Origin: Cornus controversa
Lineage: Eukaryota > Streptophyta > Magnoliopsida > Cornales > Cornaceae
NCBI GenBank assembly: GCA_026545225.1
Contig: CM048845.1
Coordinates: 15,903,001-15,967,000, forward strand
Direction of reading: 5' to 3'
DNA length: 64,000 nucleotides
Below the pieces are notes generated by a model, which was not told where the DNA came from, made no database searches, and worked only from the letters and a program-made list of their open reading frames with translations. Position 1 is the stretch's first letter, and every line of letters starts with the position of its first letter. The position numbers were made by a program, and so were the translations under genes. Positions 10,388-22,219 of the stretch are shown here, in pieces.

Positions 10388-11754
10388 GAAAAAATTAGAT
10401 TTGGTGACCAATTCCTAAAAAAATTACTCTAAAGTGACCATAAAGTCTGGAAAAGATTAATAGTCACCAAAATTAAAACTGAATTGTTGTTGAATGACCA
10501 TTTGATCACTTATTATGAAAATATCCTTCCTCTAATAAATTATTTATAATTGGAAAAATTTACCCTTTACATTAATCTCAAATAAACATTTTGGTTTAAG
10601 TTGCCTAATAAGCAGTGGCTCTTTCAAGTTGCCTAATAAATATTTAGAAAGAGCTCTAAACTAATAATTATTTATTTTTATTTCATGAATTGTATTATTT
10701 ATATTCTTTTATAATTCCTGGTTTTTATTGTTTAATTACAGGTGATGCTAGAAGTTGTTATTTGGTGATGACAACCAGAATACTAGAGTAACAACTAGAA
10801 TAAGAAACAATAATTTAGAGCAGCAACAATTAAAATCATTTTGTCATACAGTTGGATCTTGTAGTGATTTTTGTTTCTTTTTCATGGTGGTCTTGTTTAA
10901 CTATTGAAAATAAATTTCTTTTTTTTGGTTTTGGATAATTGATAGCATATGTTAAAAAATAAATTATTTGATAAAGCAAATAGAAATTCTAGTTTTTTTG
11001 CACGTAATGGCTTGGCCTATGAATGGTGTTGAGGTTGTTTAATCTTCTTCAAATTGGAGCAATATAAATAGCATTACAGAAGCACTAGGTTTGAGTTTTT
11101 GCATTTTTTCCTCAGGTCCAAGCAAAATGGCTTTTATTTTCCTCCTTGTTAGCATAGAAATTGAGAAACAACACACTCCCACTTGATAGCAATAAAGTTT
11201 ATACTTGTCATATATTGGTAACCTCAATTTTGTCCATTTCTATACAACACACACACACACACTTGATAGTATGAATTGAATATAAATGATGTTTATGATA
11301 TTTGTTTTGTCGATCTAATAAAAATTTTGATCTCTTTGCGAGAAAAAAAAAAAGAATTCTCATTTTTCGTTCTAAGCAAATTTAAGCAACACTTGATGTG
11401 TCTCAAATTTGTTATGTAACTTCTTATCCCCTCGAGTCTGTATTATGTTTTAAGACCATAGTAGAGTAGAGAGAATGGAAAAAGAGATAAGGATGATAAA
11501 GAAATCTTATCTTTTTAATTGGTCGACTGACAAATTAAAAAGAAAAAAGAGTGATGGGCGAGGAAGAGAGAGAAGAGGATGAATTCAAGGAGTTATCTTT
11601 ATATTGAATTGTAATTTTGTCATCTAAAAATTATTTTTTGAATATTTAATAAATATGAAGTGTGTTTTTTACCAAATTAATCTAAAATGGTCACTCTTCA
11701 ATAATTAAGTTTCAATTTTGGTGACTATTCATCTTTTTCAGACTTTATGGTCAC
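10388..11754. mobile_element. MULE-like long-TIR transposon, left part (copy 1)
   Basis: A left TIR of about 120 bp (10388-10510; TTGGTGACCAATTCC..., AAAGTGACCATAAAGTCTGG...) is matched in reverse at 11679-11754. It continues at 43447-43492, after the 31.7-kb retrotransposon R that inserted into the right TIR. Without R the element is about 1.41 kb. Long TIRs and no transposase suggest a non-autonomous Mutator-like element; a clean 9-bp target duplication could not be confirmed. The interior (10520-11680) is AT-rich, with a microsatellite near 11249. A 62-codon reverse ORF (11039-11227) has no recognisable family. Confidence 0.75.
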
Positions 11755-12151
11755 TGTTAGTACAAAAAATTGCTTGGCTAATTTCTGGCTAATTAATTTA
11801 TTGCACACACCCAAAAATTCAAGAATACAAAAAATATTTTTCAGAGAAAGAGAGAATCATTTTTCATTCATCTTTTCCTTTATGTATACAAGTTGAAATT
11901 TGAATCCTTTGTGGACTCAAATTTCTCTATTTATAATTATCTTTTCTCTCAAGCATATAGATTCCTAATATAATTTGAACTAATGTTTATTTTGGGCCAC
12001 TTTAATCTCGAAAAGGGTGGCTGGCCCATCCTTTATTTTGATACTATTCTTTGAGACTTGTTTTATGCATTTAGGCTTAATTCCTCTTGAGTTCTGCCCG
12101 TTCGTGCGTTAGTAGGCCCATGTGAATAGATAGAGGATTTTTCCCTTTACA
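11755..12151 (-). repeat. 3' LTR of element R (copy 1)
   Basis: On the plus strand it runs TGTTAGTACAAAA...TTTTTCCCTTTACA, i.e. TG...CA on the minus strand as well. Homologous LTRs lie at 43041-43441 (its partner) and 54825-55222 (copy 2). Confidence 0.85.
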
Positions 12152-12167
12152 CTTTGCCCCCAATTCC
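12152..12167 (-). other. Polypurine tract of R
   Basis: CTTTGCCCCCAATTCC directly follows the LTR; on the minus strand it reads GGAATTGGGGGCAAAG and ends at the LTR start. It fixes this LTR as the 3' one and R as minus-strand. Confidence 0.7.
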
Positions 12168-12458
12168 TTTCAGTATGAGCTTGCCCAAACTGGAGGGAAT
12201 TTCTAGAGACGACAGCCTCATTTTGTTGCTTGTATCGAGAACCCTCATTAATGCTGAGGTACCAACGACAGTGCTAAGTACATAAGTGACTCTTTTATGC
12301 TACTTTGTGCTTTTTGACTTGACAATTTGTTATTTTCAGCCACAAAACTTCCACAACTGCTTGTCTTCTCTCTTAAATTCATTTCATTCAAGTTTTCTGG
12401 TTTCGGTTAATCCTCACAAGTCAATTTTCAACCTTTTATCCATGTTTATCTCTTTACG

Positions 12459-13960
12459 ATGACTACGAGTGATAGCGACCATACTCATTCCAACAATCAT
12501 GAAACCACCAAGTCTAGTTCATATCTTCAAATCATAGAAACTGCCTAACCCATCATTACTATTGAGGAAGCAGTCACATCCAATCTGGGTGTGGATGTTG
12601 CTCTAGTGCTCAGGCAATTAGTTGACATTGAAAAGATTCAGGGGGAATGTTGGATCCCTAGCAAAGTAACTATTGACAGTTATCCTTTAGATTCTAACTA
12701 TAATGTGTTAAAAAAGGCAAAGTTCTTTTCTCGGCTTCTCACTTGAAACCTAATTTCTTTTGCATTGTTTCTTGATTGCTTTACTTGAATTATGTTTACA
12801 AACTGAACCTAGGTCTAAACAAGCTTTCGTTCTGCTATTCCATCCACTGAGTTAGATCGAAAGAAAATCGTTATCATTTGTTCCCTAACAATAATAGAAA
12901 GATTTGTGTTGATGTCCCCACTTCGGACAAGTTGTGGTAAGAAAAACTCATCTGGTAAAGGGAGCCTAAAGTGTTAAGGCCGCTTAGTGCTTTCTTATTC
13001 CAAGTGAGTTCGGCGATGCTGTGATCCCTTCTGTCACTTTGTCTAGCAATATTTTCTTTAATTACCTTAGGGAACCTTCAGAACTTTTCTTTTTATGTTA
13101 TTTCTCTTCCATGAATTTGTTCTCTCTTTTTTTATGCAGCTAAACAAATGAAATATTTGAAGAAGAACATTTGGGATGTTTGACCTTCTATGAATAAGTT
13201 TTTGACCCCCCACAAGCTTCAGGCTCTTGCTTGTGACACTTCAATTGAATTTTCTCCCTTATACGTTGATTTAGATTCTTTAGATTCAACACTGGAGATG
13301 CCTTAAACTAAAACTAGGAGAGGATCTTCCACTACTGGTCAACTCAAGGCCAAAAATTCTAAAGGGAGGTCAAAGGCCAAGCAAGACAAACACAAGGCTG
13401 CTGCCACCTCTTCTCCTTAGAATAAGCCTTCTTCTAGTGCTGCACCATCATCCAAACACCAGAAGTTGATAGCAGTCACCGTGAAGGGACAGAGCTCTTT
13501 CTCTTCGGCTCTGGTCCTAGTTGACCCTACCAACAATGCTGCTGATGAGCCATTCATTGGTCTGACTGAACGGTGGATTCGTGGTTTGAGGAAGTCATAT
13601 GGTTCATTCATAATGGTAGGGGATTGAGCTGCCCTTGACCATGATGCCCTCTGGACTCTGGCCTGGGGGATCTGGCCTCCCTGGAATGAGCTCTATCAGC
13701 AAGTAGTTGATAGGGATGAACTCTTTGCCAACACTCCACTTCATATTATGGAGGTTCATTCTGTTCTTTCTTTACCCTTTTCATTCTTATTTTCTTCTTT
13801 TCTGACTTTGCTTGACTTGTGGTAATGCAGAGTGCATATATGATAATATCCTTTTGCAAGGCTCTAGAGGTTGCGTGACTGAGTGGAAGTAAGGTCGAAA
13901 CCCTTGAAAGGGAGGTTGATGAACCTAAAGGGGGACAGGGTGAATAGGTTATTCGATTTT
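12459..13960 (+). pseudogene. Antisense ORF of element R (copy 1), decayed
   Basis: This gene remnant runs opposite to R, between the tandem-array side and R's 3' LTR. It opens at ATG 12459 (TTSDSDHTHSNNHETTKSSS) and reaches LVLRQLVDIEKI with a stop on the way. It is then interrupted by intron-like and frameshifted sequence, and resumes at about 13150-13740. That part holds a basic Lys/Ser/Gln-rich stretch (GQLKAKNSKGRSKAKQDKHK) and a conserved part with LVDPTNNAADEPFIGLTE, WIRGLRKSYGSFIMVGD and GIWPPWNELYQQVVD. An AATGCAG splice acceptor-like site precedes a last exon-like piece at about 13831. The better preserved duplicate is at 55531-57130. I do not recognise the family. Stops make it non-functional. 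Confidence 0.6.
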
Positions 13961-13994
13961 TCTTCCTAATATTGCAAGTTAATTTAGCAGGCAC

Positions 13995-15473
13995 TGATAG
14001 GCGTTGAATGTTACGCATTCTAGCCTCTTAACTTGTGTATTTTATTCTCTTAGTGATAGATTATTTTGTGATTCTACTTCGTTTTAGTGTTATCTATATT
14101 TTCAAAACCTTAATGAATATTTCAGTTAAAACCATGATTTTGGACTTTTAAAGAAGACATCCAAGATGGTTAGATGAAGCCTACATCAAGGAGATCCATT
14201 CAACCATTTATTTCAACTCAAATCAGTCCAAGGAAGAGGTCCAAGAGAATTACAACTGCTTAAGAAGGTTTCGGGCCTGAAGCCCAAATCTGCATTTAAT
14301 ACAGTCTTAATTCCATTTTGGAAAATGGACCAGAAGTGTTATTTTTGAGCCTCAAATTGACTTAATTGTTACACAGGCTGAACGAAATTCGATTCTGCAC
14401 ACTTTTGTATTTCATGAAAATTCCGTGAATTGAACTTCTAGTGGATCCAAAGTCGGACCGAACGTCAGCAGAAAAAACCCACCTGATTAGTGCTATGGGA
14501 AAACCTAATTAATTCCTAATTGAATTATTCTCTTGGGGCATAAAGTGAAGAATTGGAGGCTGAGATTGGAGAGTCTGAGAGAGGTTTTGGACATAACAGA
14601 AGACATACTTTGCAGAGCCATTGGAGGACGAAGTCATAAACATAATTCATGAAGATGATGCCTTCTTCCTCAATAATTGAAGCTTCTTCTTCTACCATGA
14701 GCGCCTAGTTCATCCACTAGGGTTTTGATGTAGCCCTAACAAAACATCAATGGTTTGATTATTTTAATTATTGGGGATCTTTATATAAATGCATAGATTG
14801 TGTAATTTAGAGGATTCTAATTATAGAATTGAGCAATACAAGTCTTGTAAATTCAGTTTCAATGATTTCTTATCTTGTCTTAGATATTTAGTTGTTATTA
14901 GTGAACTCGATCTCTCTTATTTTCTGTGATCATGAGAGCGATTATTACACAATGGTAATCACTGAATATATCATTAAAAGCTTTGATGGATTATGCCTAG
15001 AGAAAATGAACCATACTGCACCCTAGATTAGAGTTGTTAGGCAGATGGCCCATGCCAATCGAAGATAGTCCATGACTTAGCCTGGATCATATGTTATCTT
15101 CTTGACGGATGAAGGTGAACTTGTAGCCACTAACACCACTTATGCATGATATAATTCTCCACAGTTGATTCAATTGACCATTGATTGTGGAGTTAGTGGT
15201 GAAGTCAAATACCCTAGATTTCTCTCATATTATCTTCACTTTCTATTTACTTTGATTTATTTTATTTTACTTTTTAATTAGTTTAGTTTAAAAATCAAAA
15301 TTCTTTTCCCTTAAATTTAATTAGAATTAATTCCGTATTCCAACTCATCAGACCATAATCCCTGAGGTTCAACACCCCTTTTGATAGCCCTATTCTGCAA
15401 GGAGTTTGTTCTATTACGAAGTGTAGTAATTTTTAATTGATACACTTATTGAGTCACACTCACACACGAATCA
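13995..15473 (+). repeat. 5' LTR of Athila A
   Basis: 1479 bp, TGATAGGCGTTGAATG...CACACACGAATCA. Same family as the LTRs at 7456-8888, 23033-24505, 26651-28329 and 36042-37465. Confidence 0.95.
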
Positions 15474-15478
15474 ATTTT

Positions 15479-15497
15479 TGGCTCCGTTGCCGAGGAT
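15479..15497 (+). other. Primer binding site of Athila A
   Basis: TGGCTCCGTTGCCGAGGAT lies 5 bp after the LTR. It matches the Athila-type PBS (TGGCGCCGTTGCCGGGGA, usually attributed to tRNA-Asp) with two changes, probably decay. Confidence 0.85.
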
Positions 15498-15617
15498 TAT
15501 CTATTTGATTGATTGGATTTTACAGAATTAATTTTAATTGGATTTTTAGTTTAGAAAATTTTATTATTTTGTTTTTAATTTTGTTTCTGTTTTCTTTTCA
15601 GGTGCTTTTGGCTAATA

Positions 15618-17921
15618 TATGTATGGTCATCGTTCTATAGCTGATCCTTTGATACCTCTTGATCCTAAGCCTAAACGTACTCTTAGACAATAGAGGAACA
15701 TCATGTTGATACCATTGTGCAAGAGGAAGAATTAATTGAAGACATGGCAGAAGAGAGGAATAACAACCTTATTCCTAATGCTGATGGAAAAAGGGCTAGA
15801 ATGCTTAGCGACTACTATGTTCCTGAGATATACACTTCACCAGCGGGTTTTCAATCGCCCAATGTCACAGCACAGAATTATGAGATCAAGTCCAGCATTA
15901 TTCAGATGTTACCATCTTATTTTGGGCTGACTCAAGAAGACCCTTACAAACAAATTGAAGAATTCATTGAAGTGTGCTCAACTACCAAAATTCACAACTT
16001 CTCTGAAGATGCTTTCAGAATGAAACTTTTTCTAATCTCCCTGAAGGACAAAGCAAAGTATTGGTTTAACTCTCTACCCACAGGTTCTATCATGGCTTGG
16101 ACTCAGATGCAACATGAGTTTCTCAAGAAGTATTTTTTAATAAGGAAGACCAATCAGTTCAGACGTGCTATCACTGGTTTCTCCCAACATGAGGGAGAAC
16201 AATTTTATGAGACATGGGAAAGATTCAAGGACCTTCTTAGAAAGTGTCCCCATCATCAAGTTCCTAAGTGGCAACTAGTGCAGAGTTTTCACGAAGGGCT
16301 GACAGAAGCCAACAGACAGATGGTTGATGCAACTTGGGGTGGTACTTTTATGTTGAAGAGTGAAGAAAAGGCATGGACCTTATTTAAAAATCTTAGTGAC
16401 AACTCTCTACAACATGTGTCCTCTACTCGTTCTAGCAGACCTGCCACTACAAGGAAGACTGATGGGATTTTTAAGGTTGGTGCTTCAGAAGCTATGCCAA
16501 CCGACATTGATCTAATTGCACAAAAGGTAGCAGCAATTATGCCTGCCAATCAAACTCCTTCTGCTTCAAATCCTTCATTGCTAGGCCCTTGTGAATTTTG
16601 CTCTAGTCCTATGCATAATGTGAACAATTGTCCTTCAATGGGATAATTTTCTGATATTCAACATGAGCAAGTCCAAGCTACATTCACTGGACCAATGAAT
16701 CCTCCACGAGGTAATACTTATAATCCTACATGGAGGAATCATCCTGGTTTTTCTTACAGTAACCAAGGGGCAGCAATGCAACCATCACATCAACCTAGGA
16801 ATTTTGTACCTCAACAGCAATATCAAACACAAATTCCTATGGCACAGAGAATTTCTGATATTAAAGACAAGCTGACACTTACTTTATCAAAGTTTGATAA
16901 GCTTGATTCTCTGATAGAAATAGTGCAAGCTACTGAAGAAATAGTACAATCTACAGTTCAGCTCATGCACTCTCATTCTCAATCCATTACCAAACTAGAA
17001 TCTCAGTTTGGACAGCTTGTGACTTCATTGAGTAGAAGAGAAGAAGGGAAGCTCCCTAGTCAACCAATTGCTAATCCAAGAGGGCTGCAAGCTTCCACAA
17101 GCAACCCACACCATGAGCAAGTTCAATCTATTACCACTTTGAGGAGTGGGAAAATTATTGATAATAAAGTGGGTGAGAAGAAAGAAGAAGAAAAAGTGAC
17201 TACAAGTTCAAGTGTTGAAATTCCTTATGAGCCCAAGGCTCCTTTCCCACAACGTTTCCTTGAAGCATCTAAATTGGGGAAGCAAGGGGACAAGCTGCAT
17301 GACATAATGGAGGTGTTTCAACAAGTGACGATTAATTTGCCACTCCTTGATGCTATCAAGAAAATTCCTCCTTATGCTAAATTTTTGAAGGACTTGTGCA
17401 CTCAGAAGAGGCATTCAAAAAGCCATGTGCCAAAGAAAGTGATGCTGCCACAACAAGTGAGTTCTATAATTCAGCAGTGTACTCCTCCCATGTACAAAGA
17501 TCCAGGTGCTCCAACTATCTCATGCATCATTGGGGAGCACCATGTTGATAAAGGTCTTCTTGATTTGGGTGCAAGTGTGAATTTGCTACCTTATTCAGTA
17601 TACTTACAATTTGGCTTAGGAGAATTGAAGCCTACCTTAGTGGTACTATAATTTGCAAACAAATCAACAAAGCAACCCTGAGGAATCATTGAAGATGTGC
17701 TCATTAAAGTGGACAAGTTCTACTTTCCAGTTGATTTCATTGTACTTGACACTAAGCCGGTTCATAATCCAAAAAGGCACATTCTAGTGATCCTTGGTCG
17801 ACCTGTCTTAGCTACTGCTGATGCTTGCATAAATTGTAGGTCGGGGATCATGGATATCTCATTTGGCAACATGAAGGCTAAGCTAAATATTTTCAATGCT
17901 GTTGAGAATTCTCCAGATTAG
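15618..17921 (+). pseudogene. Athila A gag-protease, broken
   Basis: The original start is probably ATG 15618 (MYGHRSIADPLIPLDPK). A TAG and a small frameshift follow, then a 309-codon open stretch (15717-16646) with the retrotransposon Gag core: AKYWFNSLPTGSI, W-x-QMQHEFLKKYF, QFYETWERFKDLLRKCPHH. It ends with a CX2CX4HX4C zinc knuckle (CEFCSSPMHNVNNC). A single TAA (16644-16646, CAA in element B) interrupts the frame, which reopens at 16695-17651. That part covers the proline/glutamine-rich C-terminal Gag region and the aspartic protease active site LLDLGASVNLLPYS. A frameshift near 17650 leads to the protease C-terminal half (17697-17921; VILGRPVLATADACI). Role: capsid assembly and polyprotein cleavage in the ancestor; non-functional here. 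Confidence 0.9.
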
Positions 17922-18128
17922 ACAGATATTTTCTTCATGGATTCTACAGATGTGTTTGAATCTACAGATGAAATAAAGGTACAAAAAAAATAGAAGGAGA
18001 AGAAGCTGTTAGAAGATCAATTTTCTACCATTGTGGTAAATTCTGTATCCACTACACCATCCAAACCACTTAAGGGTCAGCAATTGTTTGGAGTATCCGA
18101 CAACTCCACACCATGATATGCAGATATT
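17922..18128 (+). other. Protease-integrase junction; RT and RNase H missing
   Basis: In complete Athila elements about 2 kb of reverse transcriptase and RNase H lies here. In A only a short linker (FFMDSTDVFESTDEIKV, then TAG at 17991-17993, then QLFGVSDNSTP) joins protease to the RNase H/integrase border motif YADIVNYLA. Element B has the same junction at 33511-33525, including the TAG. Confidence 0.85.
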
Positions 18129-19410
18129 GTGAATTATTTAGCCACGGGAAAAGTGCCACGAGACTGGATCAAGCGAGAACGTGATAGATTCTTCTCTAAA
18201 GTTCATCATTACTTTTGGGAGGATCCAGAGTTATTTAAATATTATCCAGATCAAATTATTAGGCATTGTGTCCCGAATCGGGAGTTTCAAGATATTCTCA
18301 AGTTCTGCCACTCGTTAGTATGTGGAGGCCACTTTAGTGCAAGAAATACAGCAGCAAAGGTACTTCAGTGTGGATTCTTCTGGCCTTCTCTGTTCCATGA
18401 TGCCTATATTTTTTGTAAATCTTGTGATCGATGTCAAAGATTGTGTTCAATGTCAAGGCGAGATATGATGCCAATGAGTCCCATTCTGGTGGTTAAAATT
18501 TTTGATGTTTGGGAAATTGATTTCATGGGACCCTTTCCACCCTCTTTTGGCTACGAGTACATTCTGGTTGGTGTGGATTATGTCTCCAAATGGGTGGAGG
18601 CCAGTGCAACTCAATCCAATGACCACAAGGTGGTAATCAAGTTCATGCATGAGAATATTCTTAGTCGATTCAGAATTCCTCGAGCCTTGATCAATGATGG
18701 TGGTTCTCACTTTTGCAATAAATTCTTGAGAGGTTTGCTTGCTAAATATTCAGTGACACATAAGGTGGCAACGCCTTACCATCCTCAAACAAGTGGGCAA
18801 GTAAAGCTATCCAATTGAGAAATTAACCATGTTCTCGAAGAGACAGTGAGACCGGATAGAAGAGATTGGTCATTACGACTGAGTGAGGCACTATGGGCAT
18901 ATCGGGCTGCTTACAAGACTCCTATTGATATGTCACCATATCGGTTGGTATATGGGAAAGCATGTCATCTTCCAGCAGGGATTGAGCACAAGGCACTCTG
19001 GGCATTCCAAAAATTTAATTTCGATGCAAAAAGAGCTAGAGAAGAGAGAAAGTTGCAATTGAATGAATTAGAAGAATTTAGACGTGATGCTTATGAAAGT
19101 TCATGAATTTAGAAAAAGAGGACGAAGGTATTTCATGATCGACATATCTCACGGAAGTCCTTTTCTCCAGCTGATAAAGTGTGGCTCTTCAATTCAAAGC
19201 TTGGTTGTTTCCCAAAAAATTGCATTCAAGGTGGGATGGACCATTCCAGGTGATTTCGATTTTTCCTCACGGTGCTGTGGAAATTTGAAGCTTTCGAGAT
19301 AATACTTTGATGAAAGTTAATGGGCAAAGGTTAAAGCATTGTGTAGAAGGATTTGTGCCAAGAAGAGATGTAGAGTCCGTCGACTTGACGGATACCGTCT
19401 ATCGGACTTA
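18129..19410 (+). pseudogene. Athila A integrase, broken
   Basis: A 229-codon open stretch (18129-18818) starts at the conserved border [12 protein letters not shown]. It carries the zinc-binding region ([10 protein letters not shown] ... CKSCDRCQR) and the catalytic core with Asp in [20 protein letters not shown] and Asp in [10 protein letters not shown]. The Glu of the usual SGQVELSN is Lys here (SGQVKLSN), which would inactivate the DDE triad. A TGA (18816-18818) follows and is shared with element B. The frame reopens at 18846-19106 ([28 protein letters not shown]), then is lost near 19106. The remaining C-terminal region is readable in pieces to about 19410. Confidence 0.9.
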
Positions 19411-20277
19411 ATCCCTTCGGAGAGTTGATCGTCTCCTACGGACATTAAATTGTAGGTTTTGTATGTATTTCTATCCCATAATTTCTTTAATTCTCTTTGA
19501 TTTTAATTTTTAGTTTTAGTTTTCTTAAGTTTTTTTTCAATTCTAGTTGCGTTTTAATGTATTTCCTTTGAGTTTTTGATGTATAAGTTGCTTTCGGAGG
19601 ATGCCAAGAGGTGTACGAAGGTATTTGGACTCAAGACGGGTGAAAAAACATGCTCTTGGTCGACCTTGGGTAATGGAGACTCCAAAAATACATGTCCCGG
19701 TAGACCTTGGGCGATGGAGGATCAAACAGGCCAGCAGAAGGGGGATCGATCGCCCCTTGATTTTTTCAAGTGAAACCCACCAGCAAGTGCGCGATCGATT
19801 GCCCATTGTTGGGGGGATCAATCGCCCAGGCCCACGGAGGGGCTGCCCAAATTTTTGAGGCCTATAAAGGCCACCTCTCCTACCTTGATGCAACTACTTG
19901 CTTTCTTGACATCTTTGAGTTCTAATTTGACTCCTACTTCAACCGGGAATTTATTTTCTTCAATTGGTGATTCTCAAACAAATATTTAACATTGATCATC
20001 ATCAACATCAACATCAAAACCGAATTGATTATCACAAGTCCTCAAGGAAACTCTCACTTTTTCAAGTTCTACATCAAAGTAAGTGAAGTTTTTTTTTGGC
20101 AAAATTGTAAAAATCTTTTTGAGGGCTTTTGAATACCAAGTTTGGGGGATATAATTGGTGGATTAAATTGTTCAATTTGGGTGAAAAAATTTCCAAAAAT
20201 AAGAGGTTGAAGGATAAACTTTTATTATGCACGCCAAGTGTTTGATTTAATTCCTCAACCAAACTTTTTCTATTTCT
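19411..20277 (+). other. Athila A spacer with palindromes and TATA-like box
   Basis: Non-coding between integrase and the downstream ORF. At 19739-19830 is a cluster of GATCGATC-type palindromes with G/C runs (GGGGATCGATCGCCCC). At 19858-19874 is AGGCCTATAAAGGCCAC, a TATA-like palindrome about 410 bp before the ORF. A polypurine-like CCAAGTTTGGGGG is at 20137-20148. All three recur in element B. Confidence 0.6.
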
Positions 20278-21440
20278 AAGGCACCAAAGAAAGTAAGTCA
20301 CCAAGGTGCTTCAAGCTCACGCAATCCTCATCGAGCAAGGCATGATCCAACATTCAGTTCTTCAAGATCTCGCCGAGATGGTATTCATGAGAGATGACAT
20401 CTAAGAGCCATGAATTTTGAAACAACGTTTGACATAGTCGAACTATATGGTATGTTTCTCGAGGTACGATGGGGGATTTCTGACATCCGTCGTCATCGGT
20501 CGGCATCGATTTTTGTTCCACTTTCTACTATTATCTACCCGAGACTTGTTAAGGTATTTTATCAGAACCTAATGCCAAAGCCTGATGAGCGGGATGTGCT
20601 TATGTCTTCAGTAGATGGAACATTAGTTCAATGGGTAATTTGGTTGCACGTTTGTGTGCTAACCAATTCTCCAGGCCAAAGCAGAATGCAGCTTCAAAGT
20701 CTTCTATGCCAAATCATTTATGGTTCCTTGATGTTGTTTTGCTCAAGAATATATGTCCCATTGGACATAAAATCGAGAGACGTCAAGAGTTCCTTAGATC
20801 TTTATATACCATACATTTTGGGCATTGCCTATCATTCCCACAGATTGTCTGGGGCCAGATTGAAAAGTTCTATTCCAAAGTTATGGCCAAAGCATCGGAC
20901 AGTGCAAGTGACTAGGAGTTTCCATTCCCTACTATCATTCATCAGTTGCTTATTGCATAGGGGTATGCAATCCATGAGGACGAGCTTGCCTTTCCATGCG
21001 ATATTCATTATAGCACACATGACTGGAACTTGAGCCGATCTTATATGCACCAAAGAGTCATAGCTGCGCCAGGTGAAGTGTCTCGGTTGGCCCAGGGAGG
21101 GGAACCTGTAGATATACCACCACCGGTGGAAGATCCAAAGGAGATAGAAGTAGAAGAAGATGAGGTACATGCACAAGCTGGTGGCCATGATTATCATTAT
21201 TTAGAAGGGCAGATTACTGAGTTGACCACCCAGTTCGTTACCCTACAGACAGAGGTTTCCACTCAGTTTGGAGCTATGAGGACCGAGATGGCGGATCACT
21301 TTCGTGAGACTCGCCAAAATTAGCTAGAGATGAGGAGGATGCTGCGTGCACTGATGCGCCAGGTGAACTTGGATCCGGATGCTCAGTCACCACCACATCT
21401 TGTCAGGAAGGTAACTCTCTTTTGTATTTTATTTTATTCT
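20278..21440 (+). pseudogene. Athila A ORF between integrase and 3' LTR, broken
   Basis: This ORF sits where Athila elements carry their extra 3' gene. Its start is lost (AAG at 20278 where B has ATG). It is readable as APKKVSHQGASSSRNPHRAR, then NFETTFDIVELYGMF and YPRLVKVFYQNLMPKPDERDV, up to about 20630. A deletion of about 100 bp relative to B shifts the frame. It continues as GNLVARLCANQFSRPKQNAA, ICPIGHKIERRQEFLRSLY, an acidic stretch and a heptad-rich C-terminus (FVTLQTEVSTQFGAMRTEMA). Stops at 20913 and 21321 break it. The fold resembles the 'putative plant transposon protein' type found in such elements; its role is unknown. I see no membrane segment within it. Confidence 0.7.
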
Positions 21441-22184
21441 TAGTCTTTGTATTTTTATTTTAGTTTTATTTTTCTTTCGGTAGTTAGATTTTTATTATAA
21501 AAAAAAAATTAGGATTTTTCTATTTTCATATTTATTTTCACCCATACTATTTCACTTGATCTTTGGGGTATAGTAGTTTGTTTTGACAGGTTATAACATC
21601 CAAGTTTGGGGGGATGTTTGCATTGCCTTCATGCTATTTGTTTGCTATATTTTCTTGCCACTACTCCATGATCCTGGTAACATCGTTCTTACTCCTCTCT
21701 ATGCTTTAATTGGGTGTACATTGAGGACAATGTACAGTTTAAGTTTGGGGGTGAGGCGATGCCTTATTTATGTGCTTTATTGCAATATGGGGGAGAATTT
21801 TTGTGAAATTCTTTTTGTTTTAGGATTTTTGTTTATTTTATTTTCTTAGTTTATTTCTTTATTTTATTTTGTTTTGTTTTTAGATAGAATGTTTTGACAT
21901 TATTCAAGGGATTAGTACCTTATGTAGGTGCTTAACTTGTAATTCTTGGGTATGTTTTAGATTTTTGGAAACTGTGGTTTCAATTAAGTGGTTTTAATCA
22001 TTGTTTGCCTTGACATACTTTGGAGTGATTGATTTTAGTTTCCTCACATGCACAAACACACTAGCATAATCTTGTGAGGTATAAACTTATACTCTGAGTT
22101 ATTGTGTTACATATGCTTGATATTAATTAGTATCTCTTGAGAATGAGTACCGATGATGTGTTTTACTTGACTTAATTGAAAGTG

Positions 22185-22219
<35 letters not shown>

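Noticed and set aside
11039..11227. 62-codon ORF conserved in both copies of the MULE-like element
   Set aside because: Conservation is explained by the recent duplication; no homology or coding signature recognised.
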